Of a stretch of DNA of 64,000 nt, positions 1-11,588 are shown one piece after another (positions within the stretch are counted from its first letter, which is position 1; every line of letters starts with the position of its first letter). Under the pieces are notes generated by a model. The model made no database searches. It was not told the DNA's origin and saw nothing but the letters and a program-made list of their open reading frames with translations. Made by a program: the position numbers and the translations under genes. The stretch is from Earliella scabrosa. Taxonomy: Eukaryota > Basidiomycota > Agaricomycetes > Polyporales > Polyporaceae. The DNA lies in assembly GCA_022605405.1 (NCBI GenBank), contig JABYQQ010000012.1:1302001-1366000 (forward strand), in the 5' to 3' direction.

Positions 1-2438
1 TTTGAGTACTGGAAGGTACGGCGGAGTTCGGCTAGGAGTAGTGGTGTTTGTCTATGTTGACATCATGGTGGCATGTCGGGCGTCACCGCGCCAGCACTCC
101 CAAATCGGAAGTTAATGTTGGTTGAACTGCTGGAGCATAGTAATGGAGAAACAACTTGACGCCGATTATATCAGTGCGTCGTTTTCTTCGTTCAAATGAC
201 GTACTGCATTTGCAGCTCATGCTGACCTTAGCCCTTCTTTTCCGCGACGCGGCGTGGCACCCCTTTCAGCCCCGCGACCCCGCCGCGAAGTCGACTCCGA
301 ACCGCAAAAGCCCGCGTTGACGTACACATTGCTTCTAAACGGTGAACGTTGAACATTGAACTCCGAGGGCACAAAATCCACCGTAAGCGGCGATACGTCT
401 GTGACGACCGTGAACGGGCGGCTCTGCGCATGCGCATCTTTCGAGCTTCGCTACAGTACGTCATGATCACCCCGTCGCACCCGCACGGTGTGTCCGGCTC
501 TGAAAGAGAACACGCTTGCATCGTCAACGCCGAACCTCTGAAGCCTGAAGCTTGTACCTTCATCTTCCAAGCCCGCGCCTGTGAGCCGCTTCGCGGGGTT
601 CTGTCGCGTGTACGGTACAGGACCTGTGACGCTCGGTTGCATGACGCTTGCAATTGAAGGCCACCCTCGTTCTGCGCCGTCGGCTCGGGCACGGTGATTC
701 CGTGATGGCGTCATACCGTGGTCCTGCAGGCGGTAGGCGGCAGGCGAGGTGAGGGACAGGAAGGCAAGTTGTCGAAGGAGCGAACGCTCATCGCACGCAT
801 CTCTCGTGGACGGGTTCGCGGGAAACGGGGCTCGGACAGCACCGCCGGACATTCGACTGTGGCCGACGAAGGGGTCACCAATCGCCTGACGGGGTTGTTC
901 TCAGGAGCGCCCGCTCGTGGGCCGAGTCGTGTGCACCGCTAGTGAGTACGCTGCGTCAGCCTGAGTGCGCATCACCAATGCTTGGAGCTGCAAGGATGAT
1001 GCGATAGCATGACGCATGAGAAGGACAAGGACAAAGGCTCGAAGCTGAAGATATCGTCCGTGCGTCGCTTCCTCTTCTCTGACTCTTGCCTCTTACTCCC
1101 TGCTACTGCGCTCACTCATACACCTCCTCTATTTCAGCCCACCGTCGCCTCGGCGCTGAGGAAGAGAAGAGAGGAAGCGGGCTACGGCGACCCAAGCGAC
1201 CCAAGACAGGGCACTCGGAGGTCACCGGTCGCCGGCGAACATGGAAGGACGATAACCAGAATAGACTATGCCGTTGTGCGCACTCAGGCAGGCGGGCGAG
1301 CCAGCCTGCAACGCCGATCACGGTCCTGCACGAGTACAGGAATAGGGCTGCAACGCGGTTTACGGTATAGATCACCGATCCCACAAGCCGGGGAACACCA
1401 GAATAGTTGGACTCTTCTCTTCTCTCCATCGCTCCTGAACTTGCCGCGAGCAATGACCGGCAAACGGTCGGTGTCGGTCTCAAGGCCAGTCGACCCCGTA
1501 TCATGCGACCATGCGACCAACCTCACGCCGCTGACCCCCACACGTACTAGTAGCGCCAAGGGTGTGGCAGACGTGCGTTCCAGGAATTACCCTCCTAATC
1601 GGCGGGGAACCCATCGGCCTCTGAGAATCGCTATCGCGTACGGGAAGTCGCGCGCTGTGGCAGCTCTTCGTAGACGTCATTCGGAAATCTCCTCAGGTGC
1701 GCCAGGCACCTTTGTAAGGGTGCACCGTGCGGAGATCGTGCATCCCCAACATTGTTGCACCCGTTCATGATCATTGCCCAACAGACTGCCACCGCGATAC
1801 CTTGCGTCATGCAGTCAATTTGCTGGGTTCTTGAAAGGCCGGCGTGGCCGCGGAGGAACTCGTCGCATAGACGAAGGAAGGCACGGTGCTCCGGCACGAA
1901 GTAGCTCCCACAGGAAGTGATTCCTGCCGCGTCCGTTTGTACGATCCCACCCGCCAACCTACGAGCCTGAGGGCACGGGTGGGTCCGGTAATGACGCTCT
2001 ACGTCATTTCTGCAGCTGGAGAGAGGACGCAAGGAGGATGCGACGCGTTGCGCCATTACATGCTTGATTTTGGCGGGTACCGTACGACTGGTGAACGTCG
2101 TTAAACGTTCGCCCTGGGACAGCACAACGCTCAGCCGCCTAGGAATATTGCTGAAGGGTCATCTGCAGACACGCGACCTCATGGTGTTAGACAACATCAC
2201 AACAGGTTCAACCGCTCCTGGTCTCGTGCATCTGGCGATAAAGGTGAGGTGGACTCGAGCCTCAACCCTTGCAAGATTACGTGCGCGTATAGTACAATGC
2301 AGCTGCAAGATACTTTACAGTATGAGTACATCCGAGTGAATTTGTGGGTCGATCGTTTCCGTTAATGCCACACCAGTTTCGAATGGACGGCCGCCATCAG
2401 CGACACCGCTTCTCAACGCCTGCCTCCTCCTGGCGCGG
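1..2438. other. No recognisable gene
   Basis: Open frames occur on both strands, the longest being about 164 codons on the minus strand at 1631-2125 and about 250 codons on the plus strand at 1009-1770. None shows a domain I recognise, and GC-rich DNA gives such frames by chance. The region lies downstream of the aquaporin 3' end. A gene running in from the left edge cannot be excluded. Confidence 0.5.
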
Positions 2439-3747
2439 TCAGACTGGGCTATCGTTCGCCCTCACGCCGTTTGCGGGGCCGGCAGCCGCGGGAGACGGCG
2501 CGGTCTCGTTCGGAGCAAGCGGCTTCTCGTTCAACTGGTTCGAGGCCCTCGTCGTGCCATCCCTACTGCGCGACCGGCTGCGCCGCGACGAGATGGAGTT
2601 GCGCACCGCCAGGACCTGACGCACAGGGTCCTCAGGCGACTCCCGGTAGTCCACGGTATCTTGCCCCGGGTTCAGACGCCAATACTTGATGCTGCGTACG
2701 AGAACATGATGAGCAACCGGCTGTGGTCACGGCAGATCAACGCGTACTGTTTCAGGAGCGTGTAGAACCCCGAGCCGAGGAGTGCACCTAGGAACGGACC
2801 GAGCCAGTACTGCAGACCAGCAACGTGAGATCGGTGAGACGCTCTCGGACTCGGCATGAAACGGGGTACTGACCACCCAGTGCGAGTTGTATGGGAACCC
2901 AGTGACGACCGCCGGTCCGAACGACCGAGCCGTGTTCATGCCTGCGCCCGTGAAGTACACGGCCCAGCTATACGAAGAGAGGGGGTGAGCGAGGGTCGTT
3001 TCGGTGCCGGAGGATGACGTACAGGTGGCACACAAACAGGGTGAGGCCGATGCCGATCTAGGTCTACTGTGAGCGATGCTCTGCTACAGTTGGGCGAAGG
3101 CGACATACCGGAGCAAACGGCGTGGCGCTGTGCTTCTCGGCGGCCAACATGAGCACCGCAAGCACGAGGGCGCTGGTGATGAACATCTCGATGAACACTC
3201 CTTGAGCGCGGTTGACTCCCTCCGCGAGGAAGGTGCTGGGGCCAGGGATGAGCGCCAATGTGGACAGGCCAGGCGAGATAGTCACTCACTTGGATGCGAG
3301 AGGTCCGGGGGTGAGGGCGTAGACGATGGCCGCAGCAGTAATACCACCGACAAGCTGCGCAATGCAGTAGAGCACGAATCGGACTGGGGTGATGATACCA
3401 CATAGAAGCAAGGCAAGGCTGACGTCAGGGTTGAAGAGGCCGCCGGTGACGCGGTAGAAGAGCCAGACGGCCGAGAGAAGACTGAAGCCGAAGGAGAGGG
3501 AGATGTACATCACGCGTTCGACGTTGGACACTTGCGATGACGAGAACGCTTCGCTCTGCGACGCCTGGACACCGCCATAGGCAAGAAGGAGGAAGAAGGT
3601 AGTGCCGACATACTCGAGCAGAGCAGCGTAGACATCTCCCTTAACGGTCGAGAAGAGGGAAGGCTTGGGCGCGGCCGGGGTGTTTGCGTTCATCTGGTAG
3701 TTGGGGTCAACGCTGTCGTTGAGCCTGTGTCGGCTGGTGAACGGCAT
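2439..3747 (-). CDS. Aquaporin / aquaglyceroporin (MIP family)
   Basis: This is a membrane channel for water or small neutral solutes. The first exon (3747 to about 3290) gives a cytosolic N-terminus and helices with LLEYVGTTFFLLLAYGG and the first half-helix as GGLFNPDVSLAL. The second exon starts near 3235 and reads TFLAEGVNRAQGVFIEMF. After two more short exons comes the second half-helix, GAGMNTARSFGPAVV, then the last helix with YWLGPFLGALLGSG. A splice near 2686-2740 joins this to a hydrophilic tail rich in Ser-Arg, then Pro and Ala. The canonical NPA boxes read NPD and NTA. Variants like these are known in fungal MIPs, so this is not necessarily a dead channel, but selectivity cannot be read from sequence. 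Six exons are inferred from splice signals. The family is clear; the exact exon ends are less certain. Confidence 0.9.
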
Positions 3748-4185
3748 GGCGCGCAGGTGTCGGGGAAGGGGGACGACAAGAAAAGGGAAGGACGGCGCAC
3801 CACAGGCCGCGAGGAAGGCTTTGTATGCCTTGCGGCTCGCTCGCGGCTGGCGGGGCTGACAGCGGGGAGCACGAAAGAAGAGCGGGGCGATCGCAAGCTA
3901 CGTCACATGATCGAGGCTGGCATACTCGGTTGCGCGTGGCTGCGATTGGCGGGACACGCTCCTCCCAGGGCTTGGAAGACATCTTTCATTCAAGGGCCCC
4001 GCAGTTCGAACCTCGGGACGGGAGCTTTCCACCGTCGGTCCCCACTGCCCCGCCCCCACCGGAGACAGCAATCAACGCATCGCGGGGCGAATGTCGACAG
4101 TCTCTACGTAACATCCAGCGCGCTCTGCGCTCATCGACGACGCAGGGTGCACGCGCGTGCGGCGAGCCAGCCGTCGACGTCGGCC
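3748..4185. other. Intergenic: aquaporin 5' flank and PTH4 3' flank
   Basis: About 440 bp separate two minus-strand genes. It should hold the aquaporin promoter and the PTH4 terminator. I see no gene and no clear TATA box. Confidence 0.5.
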
Positions 4186-4972
4186 TTAGTCCCAGTCTCG
4201 CCCACCCCGGCTTCGTGATCGCTTGAGCTCCTTGCGCTTGTCCTTGTCCGCCCGTCGCCGTGCCTTCTCTGCCTGTGCGAGCTTGCGGACCCGTTCCTGT
4301 TGCTCTGCCGAGGGCTCGTTCACTAGCCCGGCGGATGCAGCGGATACAATCAGCGAGTGCAGCTGCAACGATCGGCTCGTGAGCGATTACATCAGAGGCG
4401 TCAACACAGGAGACACACCTTGGCCAGACAGTCATCCACGTTCTGCGCCTGCGATCGATAGACTGTCGAGGTGAGCAGTATCGACTGCGATGACGAGACG
4501 TACGCTGGCTACACACGGAGTCAACATACAACGCAGTGACGACATGCTTGGCAGCAGTACGGACCGACTTCTTGATAGCGGCGCGTGCCCAAAGAGGTAT
4601 CCACGGCGCGTCGACGGGGCAGCGGAGCGTCGCTTTCGTATTGACTTTGTTCACGTTCTACATTGACAGTGAGCTCCGTGTCATTTATTCTACAACGTCA
4701 TCGCAACGTCGTACCTGTCCGCCTGGTCCGGAGCTTCGTGAATATGTGAACTCCACGCTGCTTTTCGGAATCGCTCGAGCTCTGAACTGGTCTATCCAAG
4801 CTCTTGCTTCCGCACTTTGCGCGGCATTCTCGAGCGACGGCAGGGCAGGTGGAACAGGCAAGCCTTGGATTTGCTGGCTCGAGTGCATCCGTCTCGGAGC
4901 TGCCAACGGAGCACGTATGGAACATGCAACACATGTAGGCCTGTAAATGTTCTGCAGTAGAACGCTTTGCAT
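4186..4972 (-). CDS. PTH4: Mitochondrial class I release-factor-like peptidyl-tRNA hydrolase (ICT1/Pth4 type)
   Basis: It is expected to rescue stalled mitochondrial ribosomes by hydrolysing peptidyl-tRNA. Four exons (4972-4715, 4657-4565, 4508-4419, 4362-4186) join in phase and give about 205 residues. The N-terminus is Arg-rich and lacks acidic residues over the first 30 or so, as in mitochondrial presequences. The catalytic motif SSGPGGQ lies at residues 80-86, exactly at the first exon end, and continues into NVNKVNTKATLRC in exon 2. Exon 3 contains YRSQAQNVDDCLAK. The C-terminus is strongly basic, ending KRSRSRGGRDWD, matching the ribosome-binding tail of this family. The second intron donor is GTCCGT, weaker than usual. 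The gene is divergent to TSC13 with only 249 bp between start codons. Confidence 0.93.
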
Positions 4973-5221
4973 GTTGTAGCTTCGCGGTCAAGTTTCAAAA
5001 TTGCAGACGTAGGCTTGAGTGGTGGATGAACGAAACAGAGGAGGAAGACTCCGAAAACAGCGGGATTATCCTTACCCTAAATGGCAAGTCTCGCCCACCA
5101 CGCGAGTCTCCGGCGAGTGCGAAGGCTTGCGAAGGTCGCTGGCACGCTCTCTGAGCTTGAATGCGTCCACCTGCTGCTTAACTGTATCTGCCCACTTTAG
5201 TCTCGCTTTTCACGACCCAGT
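4973..5221. promoter_or_regulatory. Shared divergent promoter region PTH4/TSC13
   Basis: Only 249 bp lie between the start codons of two divergent genes, so both promoters must be here or overlap the genes. No clear TATA element is seen, as is common for housekeeping genes. The role is inferred from gene layout only. Confidence 0.5.
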
Positions 5222-6778
5222 ATGGCGACCATCCAGGTCTCAGCGGCCAAATCGACGCCCCTTGCTCGCAACCTTCCTGCGACCTTGACTTTTGACAAAC
5301 CTTATGACGCGCTTACGGTCCTCGACGTGAAGAAGGCGATTGCTGCAAAGAATCCGAAGGTATATGTGCACCCATATCTCTCGAGAAATAGGTACTGAGG
5401 ATTGCCCGCGCAGTTTTATACGGCGCGTCAGAAGTTAAGCCTCAAAGGGGACAGCAAGGCACTCTCGGATGAGACTTTGTTGAAGGACGCAGGTGTCGCC
5501 GATGGCTCTGAGGTGTCCGTCAAGGATTTGGGCCCGCAGGTGGGATGGAGGACCGTGTTTCTGGTCGAATATGTGCGTCTCGCGCTGCCTTTATACCCGC
5601 AGCGTGTGGTATTGACGGGAAACGCGTCTCACGCGTCCAGGTCGGCCCTCTCCTCATTCACCCCCTCTTCTACCACTTGCCCAACGTCTTCTACGGAGGC
5701 CATGTCCAGCACAGTGATCTGCAAAGGTGTGTGGCGCATGTCTCAACCCTCTGTGCTCTCCCCAACTCACGGTTGTACCCGCGAAAGATATGTGTACGGT
5801 GCGGTGCTACTTCATTTCGCCAAGCGGGAGTTCGAGACTGTCTTCGTGCACCGTTTCTCGCATGGCACAATGCCAATGATGAATATCGTCAAGAAGTACG
5901 CACCCAACGATCAGTGACTCCTCACGATACGCGTTGACGCGTCTTTCTTGGTCCCCCCTCAGCTCGGCGCACTACCACTTGCTCTCGGGTTTGCTCCTCG
6001 CCCGGTCGATCTACAGCCCAACCTTCGCCGCGAACTCGCCTTGGATTCGCGGTACCATCCGGGAGAATCCGACTTTCCTATGGTCCTGTCTCGGTCTCTT
6101 CCTGGTACGTTCTTCGTTCTTGCCCTCTTCCCCTCGATCCTCCTCCAGCATGGAGGCGCATCGTGCTGAATCGCGCCCTTCCTGCCCCGCACATAGTTTG
6201 CCGAGCTATCGAACCTACACACGCACCTGACCCTGCGCAACCTGCGCCCCGAAGGGTCGACAAAACGCGCGATCCCCAGGGGATACGGCTTCTCCCTCGT
6301 CTCGTGCCCGAACTACCTGTTCGAGACCCTCGCATGGACGTCCATCGCCGTCATGACCGGCAGTTATGCGGGTGAGTGTTGCTCCTTCCGTCCCCCATCC
6401 GTGCTCGCGCCATCCTCCCATTCCCCCGTTCTCTCGTTCTCCCGCTCGCCCATCCTCTCACACTCCCCTTCCACACCGAACGTCGAATATCGAATTGCCG
6501 AGCGTCGCACCTCACATTTTTTCACACTTGCGCGCAATGCGATTCGCACTGCGCAACGCCGCGCTTCGGAACATCATGATTCACCGTACGTGTGGCGGAC
6601 CGGTGGCTGACACGGTGGCTGCTCCCCATCTCTCTCTTTTTTTCCAGCGTACATCTTCCTCGCGGTCTCGACGTACCAGATGGCGGTCTGGGCTATCAAG
6701 AAGCACAGGAACTACAAGAAGGAGTTTGGGAAGGAGTACCCGCGCGGCCGGAAGGCGATGTTCCCCTTCGTCCTCTGA
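5222..6778 (+). CDS. TSC13: Very-long-chain trans-2-enoyl-CoA reductase
   Basis: This ER membrane enzyme does the last step of each fatty acid elongation cycle, reducing trans-2-enoyl-CoA with NADPH. It feeds sphingolipid and very-long-chain fatty acid synthesis. The start at 5222 (MATIQVSAAKST) opens the ubiquitin-like N-terminal domain, which continues after an intron near 5360 with FYTARQKLSLKG and LSDETLLKDAGV. The family block VGWRTVFLVEY follows, then GPLLIHPLFYHLPNVFYGG after a splice, then HFAKREFETVFVHRFSHGTM. Later exons give several hydrophobic segments, a loop with LHTHLTLRNLRPEGS, then CPNYLFETLAWTSIAVM. The last exon ends KKEFGKEYPRGRKAMFPFVL, a typical Lys-rich C-terminus for this family. 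At least six exons. It is convergent with ARV1 downstream. Confidence 0.94.
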
Positions 6779-7075
6779 GTGCGGCGGATGGAGCATGGAC
6801 CGGCCGAGTGTGTGTGTGGCTGCGAGCTTGCCTCCATTCGTTTGGTCGTTTGGTCGTACCACGTCAGGGTTCGAGCGTCGCTCGGCCCTGGCGCGTCGCT
6901 CCTGTGTGCGCTTTGCCGCTCAGCGCCCCTAGCTCTAACTCGAACTGTATGCTATGCTATATCCTATGTTGCGCGCAGTGGAGTGTGCGGATCGTAGACA
7001 CGGTGTAATCGAGACATTTCTTACTAGCGCACGTGCTCCTGCACATGGATATCAAATACACGAGTACAATCGCAT

Positions 7076-9319
7076 CTACGGTATGCTGTACGCGAGCCAC
7101 ATCTCTCCCGCTGCCTTGTCGTCGGGTCCCAGGCCGAGGCCTGTGCCCACCCACCCGCTCACGAGGCTTGCCACGGCTGTCTTGACGAGCCAGCCCGCGA
7201 CGATGACGATCATTGTGAAGATTGGGTGGCAGTCGAGCACCACTAGACCCGCCGCCACATAACACATGTCGCCACCCGCCGGTACAGCGCATAGGCCAGA
7301 AGACGGATGACGGAGAGGGATGGCCGGGGACGGGGAGACGGAGGTTGAACGGCGTTGGTCGTTGCGGAGGAGGGAAAGGAGCATAATGGCAAGGTTCGAG
7401 CTAGTGTCAGCGTCTCGTCCTCGTCTATGCTAGCATCAATGGGGATGGGGCACCCGAGCGCGAGAAAGGGATGATGGAGATGGAAAAAGTGAATGAAAAA
7501 AGCGGGGTAAGGGATAGGGGAGATGGGGCTGGTACCAGCAAAACGAGGGGGGGCAAACTTGGTGAACGAACTCACCTCGCAAGCCGAAGCCGGCGGCCAT
7601 CCCGCCGAGGACGTTGCGCACGACCCACTCGCGGTCGAGCGTGTCCTCGTCGAGGAGCCCGAGCGCGCGCACGACGAGCGGATGCGAGAACGCCGTCACG
7701 TTGTTCCCGCTGCTACTGTCCGAGTGGGAGTCGGCGTGGTTGGCGGGGTGCGTGGCGACGGCGGCGGCGGCATCCGGGCGCCAGACGGACAGGCAGAAGA
7801 GGAGGAAGAGCTTGGTGAGGGACGAGTAGAGGAGCGTGAGCGGGATGTGCGAGAACCTGCGGGTACGACGGGCGGGGAGCGTCAGCCGGCCGTGTCGCGC
7901 ATAACCCCCGGCAGAAGGCGGGAGAAGAGAAGCTTCAAGGGAGACCCAACGGAGGGAGAGAAAGGCAGAGAGTGGGTTTGTCAGACCCGAGTGCGGGTTC
8001 TGGCAGTGCGGGGGGAGGCGTAAGGCTGCTGACACACGGACGCACCCACACAGGAGAGCGTCGCGGTGTGTGTGCGCCACGCTGCCGGAGGGAGGCAGGT
8101 GTGGCAGATGGCAGAAGGCAGAAGGCAGCCCCGAGACCCGAGACCCGACGCTCGGGATGTCGGGTGGAGGGGGCCTTCGCACTTCGCGCTTCGCGTGCGA
8201 AGCCACGCGGTCTGTGCATGGCGCACTGCGGACGCTTCGCAGCCCGGCACAAGGGCGACAGAACCGCCCGTGCATCGGTGCAGAGGGAGGCGGGGGATCA
8301 CGAAGAGGAGGAAGAGAAGGAGGGACCTCATGCTACACACCTGAACTGCTGGCGGATGCCTGAGGCTGGGGCGGCGGGCGTCGGAGAGGGGAGCGCCTTC
8401 AGAACGAGGTAGCAGGCAAGCACAACGCCCGCATGAAACGCAGCAGTCTCTGGAGGGCGGCAGCAGTGTGCGAGGTCAGACGTGGTGCCTTAATTCAAGT
8501 TCGTGCGCGAGGGGGGAGCAAGGGAGAGGCTAATTTTAACGGCGTACCGAAGATGCAGCCCACGAGGATGCGCAGAAAGCCTCCAAGGGCCGCTTCATTC
8601 CAGCTTGCGATCTGGGAGGTGTCACCGGGCTGCTGGGAGCCTGTGAGTGCGAGGGTGATGGGACCGGTCAGCGGAACCCAAGGTGGTTAGAGTTGGCGAT
8701 GAGGAAGGCAATAACGCACTCAGGTGTGTCCAGCGGATGACTGCGGTGAGAGCGCGAGATGCGGGGAAAGAGTGAGCATGCTGCAGTTCAATGGCGGACC
8801 GGAGATTGATCAGGAACACCTACACGCGTCGACGCAGATCAGGGCGAACCCCAGCTTCACAATCAGCCACCACCGGGTCTGGGAAGACGTTGACTTTGAC
8901 AATACAAACACCGGAAAGTGTACAGCTGGACGTACCCAAGGGTCGTACTGTGGGGGAGAATGCGGGGTCTCCGCATCTCCGCCATCCTTGGCTTTGGCGG
9001 CGGCTCTCTCGCCAGCTCTGCGCGCCCCAAGGCCTCGATTGTAGAGTAGGTGGCGGTAGACGTCCCGCTTTAGCAATATTAAGTCCAGGAGCAGGGTGAG
9101 GGTGTCGTGCTCAACGTAAGGGTCAGCAAATGCGTGACAGGATGTCTATGTGACGCGAACGCCGGCTTCAAGTTAGTAGTGGTTGGTAGGTCGGAGCCAG
9201 ATCAAGCCGACATAACCGGAGAGACTACTGACGCATTGTTCCAGGCGGAAGTTGTATTTGGAGTCGTACACGGTGTAGAGATACGCAGTCGGTGTGGCGC
9301 AGTTAGTGCAGATGGGCAT
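7076..9319 (-). CDS. ARV1: ARV1 family ER lipid-homeostasis protein
   Basis: ARV1 is an ER membrane protein needed for sterol and sphingolipid homeostasis and GPI anchor assembly. The start at 9319 (MPICTNCATPTAYLYTVYDS) gives the first Cys pair of the zinc-ribbon homology domain; exon 1 ends after LEQC. The next coding part reads FADPYVEHDTLTLLLDLILL and then KRDVYRHLLYNRG, the family signature. Further exons give hydrophobic segments (WWLIVKLGFALICVDA; IPLTLLYSSLTKLFLLFCLS), a stretch with NVTAFSHPLVVRALGLLDED, and a final Gly-rich membrane segment ending WLAYSIP. The first exons and last exon are clear, but the middle (about 7.9-8.8 kb) contains unusually long non-coding stretches and its splicing is unresolved. 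The gene is divergent to GET4 and convergent with TSC13. Confidence 0.88.
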
Positions 9320-9933
9320 CGTGTCATCCGAAGCAGCGGCGAAGCTCCAGATGCTAGCAGGTCTTGTCCTGCGGGGGTCGAATCGCAGTGACACTAGACA
9401 GGTGGTAGAACAGATACCCAGAAAGAGGGGGACCCAGAACGCATCCGGGAGCGCCCCAGGTGAGTAAGGGCTGCAAAGCGGGCAAGAAGATGTTCAGTCT
9501 TGTTTCTTACGTAGTAGAACATCGTCAAACCCACCAGTGCTGTCGAACTGGCGAATCGAGACTGAGCCGAGGTGGATACTTGGCAGTGATCAGTGTAAGG
9601 TAGGTAGTATCCGATTGCACACAAGATTCTGTTGCCCCTGGCTCGGATCTGAGCTTGCGCAACGGTAAGTCCGACGTCGAGGTCGCTGTGCTGGTCGAAC
9701 GTGTTCTTAGCCAACAGGCGCCCGAGAGAGGCATCCGTAGACGCCTGTAGGCGTGGTGGCGATGGGATCGGGCCGCGCGACGCGACTCCGCCGCCGCACT
9801 CACCATCGTCTCTGACTGCTACCGTCCTGTACGCATCTCGAACGCCCATATCCCCACATCCAACAAGACTTTTGGCTCCCCTTTGCATTCGAACTGTCTG
9901 ATCTGAGAACAAGGTCTCTGTTTGTCCGCAGCA
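9320..9933. promoter_or_regulatory. Divergent promoter region ARV1/GET4
   Basis: These 614 bp separate the start codons of two divergent genes. A long minus-strand open frame crosses it and the GET4 start, but it has no recognisable domain and is treated as chance. No distinct motif was identified. Confidence 0.45.
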
Positions 9934-11588
9934 ATGCCTCCTACTCGAGCAGCATCTTCCGCGCGAGCTCTCGAAGCGATCCTGCCGCTCATCTCCTCCG
10001 GCCAACCTTATGAAGCACATCAGAAGGCCCGGACGTTCGCGTCTAGATACAACAAGTCTAGCCAATACGATACCGCAATAGACGTCCTCTTTCAGTCCGC
10101 TCGGGAACTTCTCAAGGTCGGGCAGCAAGGCAGTGGGACAGATCTCGCGTCGTTCCTCCTGGACGTGTACGAGAGCAAGGGCGAGACTGTCAACGATGAA
10201 AGTCGCGGTGAGTCCCGAGTGCCTTCATATGCCCAATACCGTTATCGACGCCCGAAGACCCTCTCTGACGACCAATGACCGGGTCCCAGGTCGGCTCACT
10301 CAGCTAATTGCCCTTGCGGGCCCGTCGGGCTCATGGCGGAAGACCATCATTGACAAGGCTATCGTGTAAGCGTCCTCGCTCGAACACCGCTTCTGGATAT
10401 CCTGTGACCATGTCCAGTTGGTCTGCCAAGGCTGGCCCACACCCTGCAGGCGATCCTGATCTACACCATTACGTCGGAGAACTCCTCTACAAAGGTGCGC
10501 ATGCGACCAATCTCACGCTAAACGTCCCGAATCTGATTCGTAATTGGCGGCGGATCTCAGAGGGAACCCTGGATGCTGCAGAGCCACATTTCCTGTCGGC
10601 GGGAAAGCGCGACAGTGCCCGGCTACTCGCAGAGATGTTCGTGGAATGGGCAGGTCCAGACGGGCCCGCTGGAGCGTTCGCCCTGCGTGGGACTATACCG
10701 TAAGCCCTGAGCCCACGTTTCCATGCAGGAAGCCGACGATTCCTCCACTCCGACCACAGGTATCTGCAGAACGGCAATATCCTTGCTGCGCGCACATTCA
10801 TCGTCCACTTCGTCTCTCAGGTGACCTCCCGACGGCCTTCGTTGCTCTCGTCGCTCCAACCTTCACCCATCCCGGTGGGAAAGGCTACCGAGGGCGAACA
10901 GGACGAGATTCTCTTCACCACCGATAGCGCTGTCAATTTTGCGCAGCTCGCCGTACGAGCATGTCAGCGCGCACAGGCAGAAAAGAACAAGGCGATGAGG
11001 GAAGCATGGGTTCGGCTCTGTGGAACCTATCAGAGCAGAGGGGGTCTAGTTGCGAACAGGGAAGTGCGGAAGGTGAGTGCTTGCTTCGGCCTCGTCGTGT
11101 TTCACCTTCCAGCGTCAAGGTTGCAATATGCTCCCTGCGTCGATTCTCCCAGCTGCTTCTGCGGATGGATCTTCATGACGCTTCAGCCAATTTATCCTTC
11201 TGGATGGGCTATCTGATAAACGACGTTGCCCATCGCATCCCATCCAGCACGATCACTGCCCCCGAGGGCGGGTCGTCGGGGGAGCGCGGCGAGTCGGACT
11301 TTGTTTAGATGCCAGGACGTCCTTCTTCTCCTTCTCTTCTGTCCTCGCTACATCCCGAGCGATCCCAACGCATACAGATCACACCTGACACGTCCTATCC
11401 CATGCCCACAGGCACTCATTGATATCGCTGAACTCTATTTCGCAATTCCTCCTCCGCGTGCCCAGCAGGCTAACCCCTTTGGCGACATGATCTCCGCCAT
11501 GCTCGGAGGGGGCGCACCCACGGCTGCAGCGCCTGCCCGCAGGGCCCTCACGCCAGCGGCTCCGGCCTCGACGCCCGGATTGGACTGA
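9934..11588 (+). CDS. GET4: GET4-like component of the tail-anchored protein targeting pathway
   Basis: GET4 pairs with GET5 to pass tail-anchored proteins from Sgt2 to the GET3 ATPase for insertion into the ER. The start at 9934 (MPPTRAASSARALEAILP) leads into the helical-repeat start SGQPYEAHQKARTFASRYN, then YDTAIDVLFQSARELLKVGQ and GTDLASFLLDVYE, typical of this family. After introns the order is GRLTQLIALAGPSGSW, then DPDLHHYVGELLYK, then AAEPHFLSAGKRDSARLLAE, then LQNGNILAARTFIVHFVSQ, then FAQLAVRACQRAQAEKN. The last exon holds DIAELYFAIPPPRAQQANPF and a Gly/Ala/Pro-rich end. About seven exons. The alpha-solenoid nature is known for the family. It is cytosolic, with no signal or membrane segment. 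Confidence 0.93.

Noticed and set aside
1631..2125. 164-codon minus-strand frame with a hydrophobic stretch
   Set aside because: Not recognised, no supporting splice or promoter signals; left as part of the unannotated left flank.
3986..4654. 222-codon minus-strand frame starting MNKVNTKATL
   Set aside because: Only its first 30 codons are real (PTH4 exon 2); the rest reads through two introns and shifts out of the true frame.
9394..10128. 244-codon minus-strand frame across the GET4 start
   Set aside because: It is antisense to a well-supported gene and has no recognisable domain.
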